The position numbers were made by a program, and so were the translations under genes. From Candidatus Kapaibacterium sp. (GTDB lineage: Bacteria; Bacteroidota; Ignavibacteria; Kapaibacteriales; NICIL-2), in the NCBI GenBank assembly GCA_026003495.1, contig BPHK01000001.1:1562579-1626578 (forward strand): a DNA stretch of 64,000 bases. The letters run 5' to 3'. A model generated the notes under the pieces. It was given only the letters and a program-made list of their open reading frames with translations. It was not told where the DNA came from and ran no database searches. This document shows, one piece after another, positions 45,369 through 53,853 of the stretch (positions are counted from its first letter, which is position 1; every line of letters starts with the position of its first letter).

Positions 45369-46286
45369 ATGCACACTGCCGTTGACGTTGTCATCATTCA
45401 CCACAATACGCTCGAACTCACCAGCCGCTGTATTGCATCGCTGCAGGTGTCTCCGCAGCGGCAGCTGGTCGCTTCCATAACGCTCGTGGATAATGCATCC
45501 TCCGATTCGAGTGCGGAGATCCTCGCCGCGCAGTACCCCGCAATTACAGTTCGACGACTCGAACGACCGCATAGCTACGCTGCCGCATGTAATATTGGGG
45601 CACTCGCAGGCAGCGCACCGTACGTTCTGCTTTCGAACTCCGATGTGGAGTTCGATCCCAACGTTCTGCAGGTCTGCGTTACCCATATGGAGCGATTCCC
45701 TAATGTCGGCGTCTGTGCTGGCAATCAACGCTATCCGGACCAGCGGCCGCAGCGAAGCTGGGGGTACTTCCCTGGCTGGGGGGAGATTGCTGCAACGATC
45801 GGTGGAATCGAGTTCCTCCACAATTGGCGTGGGCACCGCCAGCGCCAGTGGCGCGCCGTTCCATACTGCGACGGTGCTGCACTCTTCTGCCGGCGGAGTG
45901 CCTACGAACAACTCGGAGGGATGGACGAGCGTTTTTCGTTCTTTGCCGAGGATGCCGACCTCTGCTACCGCATGTGGCAGCATGGCTGGCATTGCCACTT
46001 CCTTCCTGAGGCGTCAATTGTCCATCACCGCGGAGGGACGCGTCGCCGGACGTTCGAACAAGCGATCGCTTCTGAACGGAGGAACATAGCTGCAAAGCTG
46101 CAATTTGTTCGCTTCCACCACCCACGCTCGGAATACGTAGTAGCGCTAGGCTATTGGCTAGCGCTGCAGCTCGGCAGCATGTTCGATCGCATCCGTTACT
46201 CGATGGGCGCGTACTCTCAGCACGAGTGGGAGTTTCGCACTCGCATTCGGCGTGAGCTTGTTGCATTTCTTGCAGAACGCCTGTGA
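45369..46286 (+). CDS. Family 2 glycosyltransferase (rhamnosyltransferase-like)
   Basis: A 305-residue GT-A enzyme. DVVIIHHNTLELTSRCIAS starts the fold, ITLVDNASSDSSAEIL binds the nucleotide sugar, LLSNSDVEFDPNV holds the DxD-like site, and GGMDERFSFFAEDADLCYRM is the acceptor-site ED motif typical of rhamnosyl and related transferases. It has no membrane helix. It probably adds a sugar to a surface polysaccharide. Its stop overlaps the rlmB GTG start (GTGA). A TAATTTG element lies at 45324-45330. Confidence 0.9.
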   Translation: MHTAVDVVIIHHNTLELTSRCIASLQVSPQRQLVASITLVDNASSDSSAEILAAQYPAITVRRLERPHSYAAACNIGALAGSAPYVLLSNSDVEFDPNVLQVCVTHMERFPNVGVCAGNQRYPDQRPQRSWGYFPGWGEIAATIGGIEFLHNWRGHRQRQWRAVPYCDGAALFCRRSAYEQLGGMDERFSFFAEDADLCYRMWQHGWHCHFLPEASIVHHRGGTRRRTFEQAIASERRNIAAKLQFVRFHHPRSEYVVALGYWLALQLGSMFDRIRYSMGAYSQHEWEFRTRIRRELVAFLAERL

Positions 46287-47053
46287 AGGAGCATATGCAG
46301 AATTCCAGCCACCAACTCTACTTTGCCGGCGTCAATCCAACCCTCGAGGCACTGAGTGCCTCCGAGCATGCGGTCGAAAAGATTTTCATTCGTCACGGCG
46401 CGAGCATACCTCCGATGATTGCTGCATTGGCTCGCCAGCAGATGGTGCCTGTAGCAACACTGTCGCGGGAAAAGTTCGACCGTTTGGCACGGCAAATCGG
46501 TGCCACCAAGCACCACCAGAACATCATCGCGCTTCGGCGAGCATACCAAATGTTGAGGTGGGATGATGTCCTTGCGCTCAGCAATCGAACGCCCCCTCCC
46601 ATCGTCGTTGCGTGCGATCAAATCACCGATCCCCACAACTTCGGCGCGATCATCCGGAGTGCGGCAGCTGCGGGTGCTGATGCGGTCGTCGCCCCAATCC
46701 ACAACAGCGCACCGATGACCGCTGCAACTCTTTCAGCTGCCAGCGGTGCAATCGAACACATTCCCCTTGTACGTGTGCGTTCGCTTGTGACCGCGCTTGC
46801 AGATGCACGGGAGCGTGGCTTCGCGATTATCGGCACCGCAGCTGATGGTGAGCAGCTCTACACTGCCCCAATCTACGATTGTCCGCTGATCGTGGTTATT
46901 GGCAGCGAGGGAAGCGGCATCCGGCGGAGCATCCGCCGCCTTTGCGATCGGTTGGTTCGCATCCCACTTGCGCGGCCAATCGAGTCGCTCAACGCCAGCG
47001 TCGCTGCAGCTGTTGTTCTCTTCGAGATTCGGCGGCAGCGTACTATGGGATAA
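46283..47053 (+). CDS. rlmB: 23S rRNA/tRNA 2'-O-ribose methyltransferase (TrmH/RlmB type)
   Basis: A SPOUT methyltransferase of 256 residues. The N-terminal substrate-binding domain begins YFAGVNPTLEAL; the knotted domain has ACDQITDPHNFGAIIRSAAAAGADAV, VIGSEGSGIRR and LARPIESLNASVAAAVVLFE (motifs 1-3). RlmB methylates G2251 of 23S rRNA; TrmH-type paralogues are alternatives. The GTG at 46283 overlaps the glycosyltransferase stop; an ATG at 46295 behind AAGGAG is also possible. The end overlaps sppA by 11 bases. Confidence 0.92.
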   Translation: MKEHMQNSSHQLYFAGVNPTLEALSASEHAVEKIFIRHGASIPPMIAALARQQMVPVATLSREKFDRLARQIGATKHHQNIIALRRAYQMLRWDDVLALSNRTPPPIVVACDQITDPHNFGAIIRSAAAAGADAVVAPIHNSAPMTAATLSAASGAIEHIPLVRVRSLVTALADARERGFAIIGTAADGEQLYTAPIYDCPLIVVIGSEGSGIRRSIRRLCDRLVRIPLARPIESLNASVAAAVVLFEIRRQRTMG

Positions 47054-48935
47054 ACCGGTACGGCATCAGCATCAAGATCGGCTCATGCTGTGCCAGTTTA
47101 GCAGCGGCCAGCGCTTGGCTTATCTCTTCGCTTGGAGTCTTGCCGACCAGTCGGGCAAGAGCGGCTTTCCAGCGCGGAATGCCTGCCAGTGCCAGCGCAG
47201 CATCAGCGTCATCATCGCCATCGCCCGAGAAGCTTCGAATCGCGCGGACGATGAGCGTCGCAAGGTCCTCTTGCTCAGGGAAGAACTTGATGATGGGGCG
47301 CTTGCCTGCTTCCACTCCGATGCGTCGTTTGGCAAGCTCGATCGCATCCGACAGCCCACCGATGACATCTACCAAGCCCCGCTGCTCTGCTGCTTGGCCA
47401 GTCCAGACTCGTCCCCGTGCTACTGGACGGATTTCGCTAACCGAGCGCTTCCTGCTGGCAGCGACACGCTGGAGAAATCGCATGTAGATCGTATCAATGA
47501 GCCGATCGAGCGTTTGTCGCTCCACTGCCGTTGTGGGCAAGACACCGTTCATGAACAGTGCATTGCGATTAGTTGCTACTGTATCGAACGTTACCCCGAT
47601 TAAGCCGAAGAGCTTGCTGAAGTTCGGCAACGCAGCGATCACCCCGATTGAACCGGTGATGGTTTCCGGCGAAGCAATGATCGTGTCGCAGCCGGCTGCG
47701 ATGTAGTATCCGCCCGATGCAGCAACTGCACTCATAGAAGCATAGACCGGCTTTTTGGCACGCGCGCGTTGGAGTTCGGTCCAAATTTCTTCGCTTGCTT
47801 GCGCAGAACCGCCCCCGGAGTTGATACGGAGGATAATTGCCTTGATCGTTGTATCGTCGGCTGCTTTGCGGATGTCTTCGCAGAGCGAGCTTGAGGCAAT
47901 TTCCGTCGTTGTACCGCTCCGCTTGTCGCTTCGGATTGTGCCTTCGGCAGCAATGATCGCGATCGCTTTGCGCTCATCTACACTCGTGCGAGTCTCACGA
48001 CGAGCGTAGCTTGCGTAGCTCGATGGCCGTACTGTGCGAAGCTTTGCGGTTGAGTCCTTGCCGAGCGTGCGGCTCCGCACACGATCGGTAAACTGCTGCT
48101 CGGTAGCGATTACATCGGCAAGCCCGGTGCGCAGAAAATCTTCTGCCTGATAGACTCCTTCGTCGAGTAACTCTTGGACCTGCGATTGGGACATCCGGCG
48201 CGCACTGGCAACGTCGGAGACAAAGACGCGATAGACTTGCTGGAGAATCTCCCGAATCTCCTCTTTTGCCGGAGGGCTGAAGTTTGTGCGACTGAACTGC
48301 TCTGCAGCCGATTTGTACTCCTCACGCTGAATCACCGTCCAGCTAATCCCAAGCTTATCGCTGAGATTTTTGAAGAACGGAATTGCACCGCCCAAGCCAT
48401 TGAACTCAATCGTTGCCAGCGGTGCGACGAAAATCGAATCCGCAACGGAAGCAAGGTAGTAATCGCTCTCCGACCCGCCATCGAGAAACGCGTAGATCCA
48501 CTTTCCCGAGCGTTTGAATTCGACAAGTTCATTCCGAATTTCCCTCGATTGCGCAAAGCCCATTCCACGCGTTCGACGAATGATGATGCCGTCAACCTTC
48601 CTATCGACGGCTGCGTAGCGGATCGCGGTGATCACATCGAGTAAACTTGCCGACTTCGATTCACCGAACAGCGAGGTTGTTGAATACTGCTCCTCGCGAA
48701 CTCCTCTGGGGAAATCGAGCACTAACACAGAGTGTTCGCGCACCGTTGGCACCTCCTCGGAGCTTCCTATCGAAAGCGAACCTGCCGACGAAATTCCTAC
48801 CACAACGAGTCCAACGAGCAGGAGTATCCCAATCACAATCCCAAGCAGTAGCGCTACCAGAACTGCAAGCACAATCGGCCACCGCGAACGATTCTGCCGG
48901 GGTGGCACTGGGACGGACATCGGAGTTGTTGCCAT
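47043..48935 (-). CDS. sppA: Signal peptide peptidase SppA (67K type)
   Basis: A 630-residue inner-membrane serine protease that degrades leftover signal peptides. A single N-terminal helix (WPIVLAVLVALLLGIVIGIL, about residues 20-40) anchors two tandem S49 domains. The Lys of the catalytic dyad should be in IQREEYKSAAEQF in the first domain, and the nucleophile Ser in SMSAVAASGGYYIAAGCDT in the second, with RINSGGGSAQASEEIW before it. The ATG at 48935 is preferred to TTG at 48950. Confidence 0.95.
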   Translation of the reverse strand: MATTPMSVPVPPRQNRSRWPIVLAVLVALLLGIVIGILLLVGLVVVGISSAGSLSIGSSEEVPTVREHSVLVLDFPRGVREEQYSTTSLFGESKSASLLDVITAIRYAAVDRKVDGIIIRRTRGMGFAQSREIRNELVEFKRSGKWIYAFLDGGSESDYYLASVADSIFVAPLATIEFNGLGGAIPFFKNLSDKLGISWTVIQREEYKSAAEQFSRTNFSPPAKEEIREILQQVYRVFVSDVASARRMSQSQVQELLDEGVYQAEDFLRTGLADVIATEQQFTDRVRSRTLGKDSTAKLRTVRPSSYASYARRETRTSVDERKAIAIIAAEGTIRSDKRSGTTTEIASSSLCEDIRKAADDTTIKAIILRINSGGGSAQASEEIWTELQRARAKKPVYASMSAVAASGGYYIAAGCDTIIASPETITGSIGVIAALPNFSKLFGLIGVTFDTVATNRNALFMNGVLPTTAVERQTLDRLIDTIYMRFLQRVAASRKRSVSEIRPVARGRVWTGQAAEQRGLVDVIGGLSDAIELAKRRIGVEAGKRPIIKFFPEQEDLATLIVRAIRSFSGDGDDDADAALALAGIPRWKAALARLVGKTPSEEISQALAAAKLAQHEPILMLMPYRFIP

Positions 48936-48969
48936 TCGAGCCTTGGCCAAATGTTGACATAGTTCTGCG

Positions 48970-48977
48970 CAAATGTA
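48970..48977 (-). promoter_or_regulatory. TAnnTTTG promoter element for sppA
   Basis: Coding-strand TACATTTG, exact to the Bacteroidota -7 consensus, 34 bases before the sppA ATG in the divergent gap with queA. Confidence 0.5.
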
Positions 48978-49018
48978 CGTCTGTAGCTGCCATAGGTTTC
49001 ATCGTTTCACTCAAGACT

Positions 49019-50272
49019 GTGTCCGAACCGTTCATTCCACAGGTTGATTCCCGCGCATATACCTACGAGCTACCGCCAGAGCGAATCGCGCAGCACCCGC
49101 TCCCCGTGCGTGACGAAAGCAAGCTCCTTGTCGCCGACGCACGAACGCATACGATCAGTCACCATAAATTCTACGAGCTCCCAGCGCTACTGCCAGAAGG
49201 GTCGTTCCTGGTGCGCAACACAACGCGTGTTTTGCCTGCACGAATCATTGCCCGCAAGCCAAGTGGTGGACACGTAGAGCTGCTTCTCATCGCACCATCG
49301 GATGGGACAGCACCCGCTGAAGCATTGGCGCAATCGAAGAGCACGTGGAAATGCATGATCGGCGGGCGTCGCATCCGTGCAGGAATGGTGCTCGAGGCAA
49401 CAAGCAACGAAGGCGGTCTATCTGCACGTATTCTGGAAGTGGCGGAAATGCTCGCAACGGTAGAGCTTTCCGCGCAGCCGCTGACATCCACGCTTGCAGA
49501 GCAGCTTCTCCACCTGGGAAACGTTCCGCTGCCGCCCTATATCCGCCGCGAGCCAACCGCCGAAGACCTCGAGCGCTACCAAACCATCTACGCGCAGACC
49601 GAAGGCTCGGTAGCAGCGCCGACTGCTGGGCTTCACTTTACCGAACGTGTTCTCGATGCACTCTCCCGTAACGGCGTGGAGATACTCGACGTAGTGCTCC
49701 ATGTCGGGCCAGGGACATTTCAACCGCTCCGCAGCGAAAACGCAGCGCATCACACGATGCATGCCGAACGCATCCTCGTCGAGCGATCAGTGATTGCGCG
49801 CCTTCGGGAGCTGGTTGCCGAGCGTGAACGGTTCTGCATTTGCGTTGGGACTACCTCCGTCCGCACCGTTGAATCACTCTACTGGTTCGGAGCTCGCCTC
49901 ATTGTTGATCCCGGTGTGCCACCACAGCACCTTACGCAAGAGGAGCCATATTTGCCGAAGCTTCTTGAGCGCACTATTCCGGCTGAGCACGCCCTCGATG
50001 CACTCCTAGATTGGCTTGACCGTACCGGAGCGAGCAGGTTCGAGGCGTCAACGCAACTTTACATTCTCCCTGGCTACCGCTCTCGCATCGTGGACGGGAT
50101 GATTACCAACTTCCACCAGCCGCAGAGCACATTGCTGCTACTTGTTGCAGCGTTCATCGGGCCGTGGTGGCAGACAATCTACCACGAGGCACTTTCCAAC
50201 AACTACCGTTTTCTGAGCTATGGCGATGCCTCACTGCTGATTGCGCCGCGCACTACTGCCGCCAGTCGGTGA
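49019..50272 (+). CDS. queA: S-adenosylmethionine:tRNA ribosyltransferase-isomerase
   Basis: Adds the epoxycyclopentanediol group from SAM to preQ1 in tRNA, making the queuosine precursor. I chose the GTG at 49019 (417 residues, SEPFIPQVDSRAYTYELPPE), since the open frame upstream to 48647 runs through sppA. Family hallmarks are ERIAQHPLPVRDESKLLV, FLVRNTTRVLPARI, GSVAAPTAGLHFTERVLDAL, VLHVGPGTFQPLRSE and MITNFHQPQSTLLLLVAAF. No other queuosine gene is nearby. Its 3' end overlaps ybbR by 20 bases. Confidence 0.95.
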   Translation: MSEPFIPQVDSRAYTYELPPERIAQHPLPVRDESKLLVADARTHTISHHKFYELPALLPEGSFLVRNTTRVLPARIIARKPSGGHVELLLIAPSDGTAPAEALAQSKSTWKCMIGGRRIRAGMVLEATSNEGGLSARILEVAEMLATVELSAQPLTSTLAEQLLHLGNVPLPPYIRREPTAEDLERYQTIYAQTEGSVAAPTAGLHFTERVLDALSRNGVEILDVVLHVGPGTFQPLRSENAAHHTMHAERILVERSVIARLRELVAERERFCICVGTTSVRTVESLYWFGARLIVDPGVPPQHLTQEEPYLPKLLERTIPAEHALDALLDWLDRTGASRFEASTQLYILPGYRSRIVDGMITNFHQPQSTLLLLVAAFIGPWWQTIYHEALSNNYRFLSYGDASLLIAPRTTAASR

Positions 50273-51164
50273 TACGCCGCCGAAGCAGGAATCGAGGCGT
50301 CACGAGCGCTTCAATTCCTGGCGGGGCCTCGATGGTAGGAACAAGCAAATCTCCACGACGTTCGAGCTGTACAGGTGGAACGACTACCCGCACTGGGATG
50401 CTATCACTTTCGAGGAAGCGCTCGATACTGCGCAGTCCGCCACGGAGCAGAGCTGTAACATGCGATGGTACAAGCTGCTCCCCCGCAGGCAGCGATACGT
50501 TCACCGGAACGTCATAGAGCGTCAGTTCTCCGACTGGCTCGATAGCAGCTTTGACCAGAACCCGCTCCGGCAAGACCCGTACAATCGGCGATCGTTCCAG
50601 CGGGACAAGCGTGACCACTGATCGTCGCTCGCTTTGATGAACACGCTGCTCGGTTGGCCAAGAAGAGATTGAATCCACCACCCGTGCAGATCCAACAAGG
50701 ACCGCAGAATCTGGTACAACCACCATCGGCGGCACAAGGACGTAGCCATCGGCAGCGCTGACTTCAATGCGCGGGAGCACTGGCACTTTCTTCTGCACGA
50801 GGACATCGAGCCGATAGTCAATCGCCGATGGCTCGATCCGTACTACACGCAGCGGCACTGCTGTGCGAAACTGTGCGCGCATTTCAGCTTCCGTGAGCGT
50901 TCCTTCCTTCGTGCGGGGTGGGAGCTCTACAGCGATGCGAATGGAGCGATCGAGGTAGAGTGCGTTGAGCAGATTCCACCCGCTTCCCCGAACTGTCACG
51001 TACACTTCGGCTGGCAATGGAATTTCAAGCGATCGGTCTGCAGGTACGCGAACATCGAGCGGTACAGGAGCAGTTACATCATACTCCGCCTGGAGCGTGA
51101 TGTACAGCCAGAGCAGGGCGCTCAGCAGAAGCGAAAATGCTGCCGTGCGTATCGAAATGCGCAT
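50253..51164 (-). CDS. YbbR-domain (CdaR-like) protein
   Basis: A 303-residue protein with a single N-terminal membrane helix (RTAAFSLLLSALLWLYITLQA) and several YbbR-type beta repeats (VPLDVRVPADRSLEIPLPAEVYVTVRG, VPVLPRIEVSAADGYVL, and LYDVPVNVSLPAGEQ). YbbR/CdaR proteins in Firmicutes regulate the diadenylate cyclase CdaA; no cdaA is nearby here. It probably acts in the periplasm. It is the second gene after the DUF58 gene, six bases downstream. Confidence 0.85.
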   Translation of the reverse strand: MRISIRTAAFSLLLSALLWLYITLQAEYDVTAPVPLDVRVPADRSLEIPLPAEVYVTVRGSGWNLLNALYLDRSIRIAVELPPRTKEGTLTEAEMRAQFRTAVPLRVVRIEPSAIDYRLDVLVQKKVPVLPRIEVSAADGYVLVPPMVVVPDSAVLVGSARVVDSISSWPTEQRVHQSERRSVVTLVPLERSPIVRVLPERVLVKAAIEPVGELTLYDVPVNVSLPAGEQLVPSHVTALLRGGLRSIERFLESDSIPVRVVVPPVQLERRGDLLVPTIEAPPGIEALVTPRFLLRRRITDWRQ

Positions 51165-51170
51165 CGCTAG

Positions 51171-52067
51171 CTACCGCACGCTGTGACGTCGGACAAGGTA
51201 CTCGCGCAGGGCACGGTCGAATGCTTGATCGGTGATAACCTGCAAGAAGTCAACGTTCGTTGCGTAGCAGGTTGCTTTGAGCTGCTCGATAAAATCCTGC
51301 ATCGCATCAGCGTACGCACTGCGGAGCTGGAGTGGCTGGGTGACCATTTCCTGGCCGGTCTCCATATCACGGAAGGTCGCTGCCAGCCCGAAGCGGAAAT
51401 CTAACTCGCGGCGATCGAGAACTTGGATGGCGATAACTTCGTGCCGCTGGTGTCGTAAGTGCTTGAGTGCTGTGGCCACGCGTTCCACGTCATCGAAGAA
51501 ATCACTGAGCACAATCACCAAGCTCCGACGATGGATACGCTCAGCGAGTACTTCGAGCGCACCGGCAGTATCGGTTACGTGGCTTGGCTCGACGCGGTCG
51601 AGTGCTGCCAGAAGCTCTCCAAGGTAGGAGCGCTGCGCACGCGGCGGGTAGTATGTGCTGAGCGTGTGGTCATAGAGCGCCAGCCCGACAGCGTCCTTTT
51701 GCAGCATCGCAAGGTATGCAAACGCGGCTGCCAGATACGTCGCGTAGGTGAACTTGGAAATCGAGCCTTCGGAGGCGTATCTCATCGAAGCGCTCCGATC
51801 AATCGCAATGACGGCACGGAGATTTGTTTCCTCCTCGAATTGTTTGACGTAGTAGCGACCTGTCCGACCAAGTACCTTCCAATCGAGGTACCGAAGGTCA
51901 TCGCCAGGATGGTATGCGCGATGCTCGGAGAACTCCGCACTGAAGCCGTGGAATGGCGAGCGATGCAGCCCTGTTAGGAATCCTTCGACGATGAGCCGCG
52001 CTCGAAGCTCCATCGTCGCAAGCTGTGACGCAACGCGCGGATCGAGATACTTGGCTACAATATCCAC
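51171..52067 (-). CDS. DUF58 domain protein with von Willebrand A-like fold
   Basis: A 298-residue cytosolic protein of the DUF58 family. The core DUF58 phrase is GDDLRYLDWKVLGRTGRYYVKQFEEETN, followed by a VWA-like MIDAS start, IAIDRSASM, and IVLSDFFDDVERV. DUF58 proteins often accompany MoxR ATPases and VWA proteins in Bacteroidota BatA-type operons, but no MoxR gene is next to it here. It is followed by ybbR. An exact promoter element is 26 bases upstream. Confidence 0.88.
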   Translation of the reverse strand: MDIVAKYLDPRVASQLATMELRARLIVEGFLTGLHRSPFHGFSAEFSEHRAYHPGDDLRYLDWKVLGRTGRYYVKQFEEETNLRAVIAIDRSASMRYASEGSISKFTYATYLAAAFAYLAMLQKDAVGLALYDHTLSTYYPPRAQRSYLGELLAALDRVEPSHVTDTAGALEVLAERIHRRSLVIVLSDFFDDVERVATALKHLRHQRHEVIAIQVLDRRELDFRFGLAATFRDMETGQEMVTQPLQLRSAYADAMQDFIEQLKATCYATNVDFLQVITDQAFDRALREYLVRRHSVR

Positions 52068-52093
52068 TGCAATGTCTCGTAGTTAGTTGCCAG

Positions 52094-52101
52094 CAAAGAT
52101 A
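52094..52101 (-). promoter_or_regulatory. TAnnTTTG promoter element for the DUF58-ybbR operon
   Basis: Coding-strand TATCTTTG, exact to the Bacteroidota -7 consensus, 26 bases before the ATG at 52067. Confidence 0.55.
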
Positions 52102-52133
52102 GCCTCGTACCATACCACTGGATCTCGATCCCC

Positions 52134-52781
52134 ATGCACGAGGAAGCGCCTGTGGCACCGAACGTCAGCTCCCCCACCTACTGGTCGGAGCGATACCGTC
52201 GCGGCGATACGCCGTGGGACTTAGGCACCGAAACGCCTGCATTCATCGCATTGCTCGAGCGCATAGATTTTCCAAAACCAACCGAGCATTGGCGTCCGGC
52301 AGTCGCCGTCCCAGGGTGCGGCTACGGCCACGATGCCCTCATGCTCGCACGGCGCGGATATGAGGTCACCGCCGTCGACTTTGCTCCCGAACCACTCGAG
52401 TACCTGAAGCACACTGCACGCCTGGCTGGGTTGGAACTCCGCACACTCTGCTGCAATGTGTTCGATTTGCCCAGCACCCATCCCAACGCATTCGACATCG
52501 TGCTCGAATACACCTGTTACTGTGCAATTGACCCAGCACAGCGCCAGGACTACGCCAACGCACTGGCAGCAATTGTCAAGCCGAATGGAATCGTCGCAGG
52601 ACTGTTCTTCCCCTTCGATGAAACCGAGCGGAGCGGTCCCCCGTTCACTGTTCGTGAGGATGAGATTCGCTCCCAATTCGAGCATGCAGGCTTTGTTCTC
52701 CTATCGAGCGAGCTACCGATCGAATCCCATCCTTCCCGTGCTGGCCGCGAGCGCTTGATGTTGTTCCGTAAACTACTCTGA
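52134..52781 (+). CDS. TPMT-like class I SAM methyltransferase
   Basis: A 215-residue thiopurine methyltransferase-like protein. It opens SSPTYWSERYRRGDTPWDLG, the family N-terminal motif, then AVPGCGYGHDALMLARRGYEVTAVDFAPEPLEYL for SAM binding and DIVLEYTCYCAID. Members methylate thiols or selenium/tellurium compounds; the true substrate is unknown. It begins the cluster TPMT-OsmC-gpmA, with 11 bases before OsmC. Confidence 0.85.
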   Translation: MHEEAPVAPNVSSPTYWSERYRRGDTPWDLGTETPAFIALLERIDFPKPTEHWRPAVAVPGCGYGHDALMLARRGYEVTAVDFAPEPLEYLKHTARLAGLELRTLCCNVFDLPSTHPNAFDIVLEYTCYCAIDPAQRQDYANALAAIVKPNGIVAGLFFPFDETERSGPPFTVREDEIRSQFEHAGFVLLSSELPIESHPSRAGRERLMLFRKLL

Positions 52782-52792
52782 GAAATTCCTCG

Positions 52793-53224
52793 ATGGAACT
52801 ATCGCTTACCCTTGTCGAGGGCTTCCACTTTCGCGCGGAAACTCCCAATGGCATCACATTCTCGATCGACGCACACAGCGAATCTCCCCAGGGACCTGCA
52901 CCAATGCAGATGCTGTTGGCTTCGGTCCCAGCGTGCGCTGCAATGGACATCATCAGCATTCTTCGGAAGCAGCGGATCGAGATTGCTGCATTTACTGCAC
53001 ATGCCCGCGGAGAACGTGCAACAGAGCATCCGCGGGTGTTTAGGGTAATCCACCTGCACTTTGTACTGACCAGTCCGAATGCTGAAGATCATCAGCTTCG
53101 GCGTGCTATCGAGCTCAGCGAAGAAAAGTACTGCAGCGCGTGGGCGACACTCCGCGCCAGCGGCTGCCAAATAAGCTGGACGTATGAGATTCGTCGGCAA
53201 GTTGAACAATCCACCACTCCATAA
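52793..53224 (+). CDS. OsmC-family peroxide/thiol resistance protein
   Basis: A 143-residue OsmC/Ohr superfamily protein. The two reactive cysteines are at SVPACAAMDIISILRKQR (Cys48) and SEEKYCSAWATL (Cys114), in the pattern of the YhfA/OsmC branch. Members reduce organic hydroperoxides or related oxidants. The stop shares one base with the gpmA ATG (TAATG), so translation is coupled. Confidence 0.9.
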   Translation: MELSLTLVEGFHFRAETPNGITFSIDAHSESPQGPAPMQMLLASVPACAAMDIISILRKQRIEIAAFTAHARGERATEHPRVFRVIHLHFVLTSPNAEDHQLRRAIELSEEKYCSAWATLRASGCQISWTYEIRRQVEQSTTP

Positions 53225-53853
53225 TGGCACTTCTGATCCTTCTCCGTCACGGCGAATCGCTCTGGAACAAGGAAAATCGCTTCACCGGTTGGGTGGACGT
53301 TGATTTATCCAAACGCGGCGAAGAAGAAGCACGTCGCGCTGGTGAAGCACTCCGCACGATACCAATTGACATCGTCTTCACCTCTGCGTTGCGTCGTGCT
53401 ATTCATACTGCAGAGCTTGCACTCGAGGCCGCCGGCAAACCCTCCATCCCGATCATCAAGAACGCTGCGCTCAACGAACGGCACTACGGAGACCTCCAAG
53501 GCCTCAACAAAGACGAAGTCGCCCGCCAATACGGCGAACAGCAATTCAAACTCTGGCGACGCAGCTACGATGTGCCGCCACCGAATGGCGAATCGCTCAA
53601 GATGACCCAAGAGCGCGTCCTCCCGTACTACGAGAAAGAGATTCTCCCCCTGCTTCAGCAGGGCAAGAACGTTCTGGTCGTTGCACACGGCAACTCACTT
53701 CGCGCACTGGTTATGGCGCTCGAGCAGCTCACACCAGAGCAAATTGTCGAAACCAACATCCCGACGGGCGTTCCCTTTGCATACGTCGTCGATGCCGATG
53801 GCACCGTGCGTGAAAAGATTGAACAACTCGATCAGGTGGCGTCCGATCGTTAG
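53224..53853 (+). CDS. gpmA: 2,3-bisphosphoglycerate-dependent phosphoglycerate mutase
   Basis: Glycolytic mutase interconverting 2- and 3-phosphoglycerate, 209 residues. It has the RHGES phosphohistidine motif (LLRHGESLWNKENRFTGW, His9), ERHYGDLQGLNK, and AHGNSLRALVMALEQLT. This is slightly shorter than the 250-residue E. coli enzyme, as in many other bacteria. It is the last gene of its cluster and ends four bases into the opposing type IX cargo gene. Confidence 0.95.
   Translation: MALLILLRHGESLWNKENRFTGWVDVDLSKRGEEEARRAGEALRTIPIDIVFTSALRRAIHTAELALEAAGKPSIPIIKNAALNERHYGDLQGLNKDEVARQYGEQQFKLWRRSYDVPPPNGESLKMTQERVLPYYEKEILPLLQQGKNVLVVAHGNSLRALVMALEQLTPEQIVETNIPTGVPFAYVVDADGTVREKIEQLDQVASDR

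Noticed and set aside
48647-49018. N-terminal extension of queA (541 aa frame)
   Set aside because: The extension is antisense to sppA and has no QueA similarity; the GTG at 49019 gives a normal length.
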